Shown in pieces: positions 63,501 to 64,000 of a stretch of DNA of 64,000 nucleotides. Origin of the DNA: Psychrobacter sp. I-STPA10 (GTDB lineage: Bacteria; Pseudomonadota; Gammaproteobacteria; Pseudomonadales; Moraxellaceae); the NCBI RefSeq assembly GCF_021012795.1, contig NZ_VFYU01000001.1, positions 62,001 through 126,000 on the forward strand, read 5' to 3'. Numbering within the stretch: the stretch's first letter is position 1; every line of letters starts with the position of its first letter. The position numbers and the translations under genes were made by a program. The notes under the pieces are model-generated. The model did no database searches, had not been told where the DNA came from, and saw only the letters and a program-made list of their open reading frames with translations.

Positions 63501-64000
63501 TGCTCATTATTGATGACTCAGGTAGTATGAGTGGTACAAATATTGCGAAAGTTAAAGAAGCTGTAGATAAATTATTAACAAATTATGAAAATTTGGGTGA
63601 GGTTGCAGTTCGATTGGTAAGATTTGGTAGTAGTGGTTATTATGATACTGATGAGACAAATGGGTGGAAATCATCAGATGAAGTGCGAGTAGCTGTTAAT
63701 AATCTATATGGTAATAGTGGTGGGACAAGCTATGATAATGCTATGCAAACGGCAAAGCAGGCATTTGTTAGTGGACAAAAAAACAACTATTTTTCTGGAG
63801 GTAGAAATATCTCATTCTTCTTGTCTGATGGAGAGCCAGATCATCCTGTTTACAATTTGGAAGAAGATTGGGAAAATTTTGTTATTGAGAATGATATAAC
63901 CTCATATGCCATTGGTTTTGGAGGATTGAATAGTAAATATAATCTTGAGCCTATATCATTTGATGGTGTCAAAGTTTCTGATATTGCGGCTGATCATGAA
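60533..64000 (+). CDS. Giant Bap-like surface adhesin with cadherin-like, RTX and VWA parts (partial, C-terminus beyond window)
   Basis: First 1156 codons, still open at the window edge. In order: a BapA-prefix-like N-terminal domain (residues 1-150), a Gly/Leu hydrophobic patch (about 140-155), a C8-tract-encoded PPSDI joint, two 94-residue cadherin-like repeats (about 174-360), a long Asp/Asn-rich region, an RTX-type stretch ([21 protein letters not shown], about residues 645-665), and a VWA domain starting near residue 985 with DDSGSMSG. Such proteins are exported by a type I system and mediate cell-cell adhesion. AGGAT lies 6 bases before the ATG. The type I secretion genes are expected downstream, outside the window. 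Confidence 0.88.
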   Translation, partial: MKKLVIKQIDKNGSVKEVEINDKYIEIDAISKVNYLIVDAVTHKSPRNIKAQHLGDDLMITLDSGEEIKINNYFDYGNSQVLGEVGDYYYPYNLDSEKNINLLNSLSDGESSIQSLGGSQYTTPWWHTHAHAENSVLFGSLAAVGLGGLLLGSHNKDKNDNSDASDSKPHNAPPSDITLNNSSVAENNAGAIIGNLATIDPDANDTHTYTVNDDRFEIVDGSLKLKDSISLDHEAAEKIDLVISSTDKKGNVFTKDVSISVSDINEAPSDITLDNSSVVENNAGAIIGNLATIDVDANDTHTYTVNDDRFEIVDGSLKLKDGISLDYEAENTINLTITSTDSNGLQFSTIMSISVDDIQESGVEQLKNVLDDQSNTFVASEKDERNFIINSMKGNDVIKTGSKIDIVRGGEGIDEIATGDANDAVVIVGITKGINYKYSDITNAGGSGYNLSDILTLEELKDKEVSDISAGDSVDGNEGNNTLITYGEVDLTEVSLKNINLIRAESSDIYITAQQLNELGPSVISADGDCHLIITSRDSNDVVVDFSKNTNLHLFKNITIGENVLLKVNMIDLDNTQSIMGQGTLQIVDEYIDLTNMNVSIKLLDGNGLELNPVDYKANAIEGKFILGTKSNDVIDGTDLADRLYGGNGDDVINGGDGNDVLRGGAGVDELNGGAGDDAFIIVGDVSTGGKIDNEADNLILGHPISELNGLVFNDDEDGAKEIIRGGEGDDTLYVIGTADISNYDITGIEHIEIRSDVSTSVKLLQSGATYNGDLSSTLRILPNKDGEPITLDLSKVNLSGMGHISIHKDVTVKLENLEQLGGASILSGEGNIIISDTDNVHFTDKYTLADSLKIVDASGNNARGEAEILDGVITHFANEVIGSNKNDFLEGTDLDDEFYAFDGDDVMSGKLGSDTFHIYGSGKKTILDSNNPLKDSNDIDTLDFSVATESIKMNLSEFQGSIGDKTQIQLGAQGAKGVAEGASAKTNIMLIIDDSGSMSGTNIAKVKEAVDKLLTNYENLGEVAVRLVRFGSSGYYDTDETNGWKSSDEVRVAVNNLYGNSGGTSYDNAMQTAKQAFVSGQKNNYFSGGRNISFFLSDGEPDHPVYNLEEDWENFVIENDITSYAIGFGGLNSKYNLEPISFDGVKVSDIAADHE
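61047..61054 (+). repeat. C8 homopolymer tract in the adhesin gene
   Basis: Eight consecutive C in the coding sequence, at the joint before the first cadherin-like repeat. The second repeat copy has only CCC here (GCACCCAGC). A change of one base would shift the frame, so it could switch the adhesin on and off. Confidence 0.85.
61055..61618 (+). repeat. Two tandem 282-bp (94-residue) cadherin-like repeats
   Basis: Copy 1 from 61055 and copy 2 from 61337 are nearly identical over the first about 190 bases, including the run [14 protein letters not shown] and [21 protein letters not shown], then diverge. The high identity implies recent duplication or gene conversion. Confidence 0.9.

Overview
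This window looks like chromosomal DNA of a gamma-proteobacterium of the family Moraxellaceae, close to Psychrobacter or Moraxella. That placement rests on the 16S rRNA sequence, a rather low overall G+C, Na+-translocating NADH:quinone oxidoreductase genes, the algR-hemC-hemD-hemX gene order, and an autotransporter with the extended signal peptide of mucosal and environmental Gram-negatives. The species cannot be fixed by eye.

Layout. 1-3724 (minus): start of an nqrABCD... operon, with nqrD cut by the window edge. 4244-4380: a MITE-like element. 4429-9160 (plus): hisA, a BON/MscS channel, a CxxC protein, a medium-chain oxidoreductase and a histidine phosphatase. 9231-11578: a very A/T-rich gene of unknown function, convergent with an ADP-ribosylglycohydrolase. 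11672-21469: small envelope proteins, AlkB with an alpha/beta hydrolase, a GlcG/HbpS-like secreted protein, an ABC exporter, a DMT permease, class I fructose-bisphosphate aldolase and a membrane protein. 21512-25285 (minus): an unusual MoxR ATPase fused to a beta-helix, followed by a VWA partner. 25479-29204 (minus): a large autotransporter with 39 KPTDP repeats, bracketed by two identical 40-bp terminators. 29485-31745 (minus): thiC under a TPP riboswitch. 32187-37680 (plus): pstS-pstC-pstA-pstB-phoU. 37884-39655 (minus): argH-yggX. 40520-44524 (plus): algR-hemC-hemD-hemX, with no algZ kinase gene. 44659-48367: thioesterase, an unknown gene, upp, a uracil-DNA-glycosylase-family gene and a menA-like gene. 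48455-53944 (plus): a canonical MoxR-DUF58-transglutaminase operon. 53998-60275: a large inverted repeat, three tandem promoters and a complete rRNA operon (16S, tRNA-Ile, tRNA-Ala, 23S, 5S). 60533-64000 (plus): the start of a giant Bap-like adhesin, cut by the window edge.

How the parts work together. Most of the window is housekeeping: sodium-motive respiration, histidine, arginine, heme and thiamine synthesis, phosphate uptake and translation. The accessory content is mainly cell-surface: two very large adhesins, one with a 15-bp in-frame repeat tract and one with a C8 tract that could phase-vary. There are also two separate MoxR-ATPase modules. The most unusual locus is the 21512-25285 pair. 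Its ATPase gene changes base composition sharply where the AAA+ part meets the beta-helix part, which suggests a chimeric gene of unknown function.
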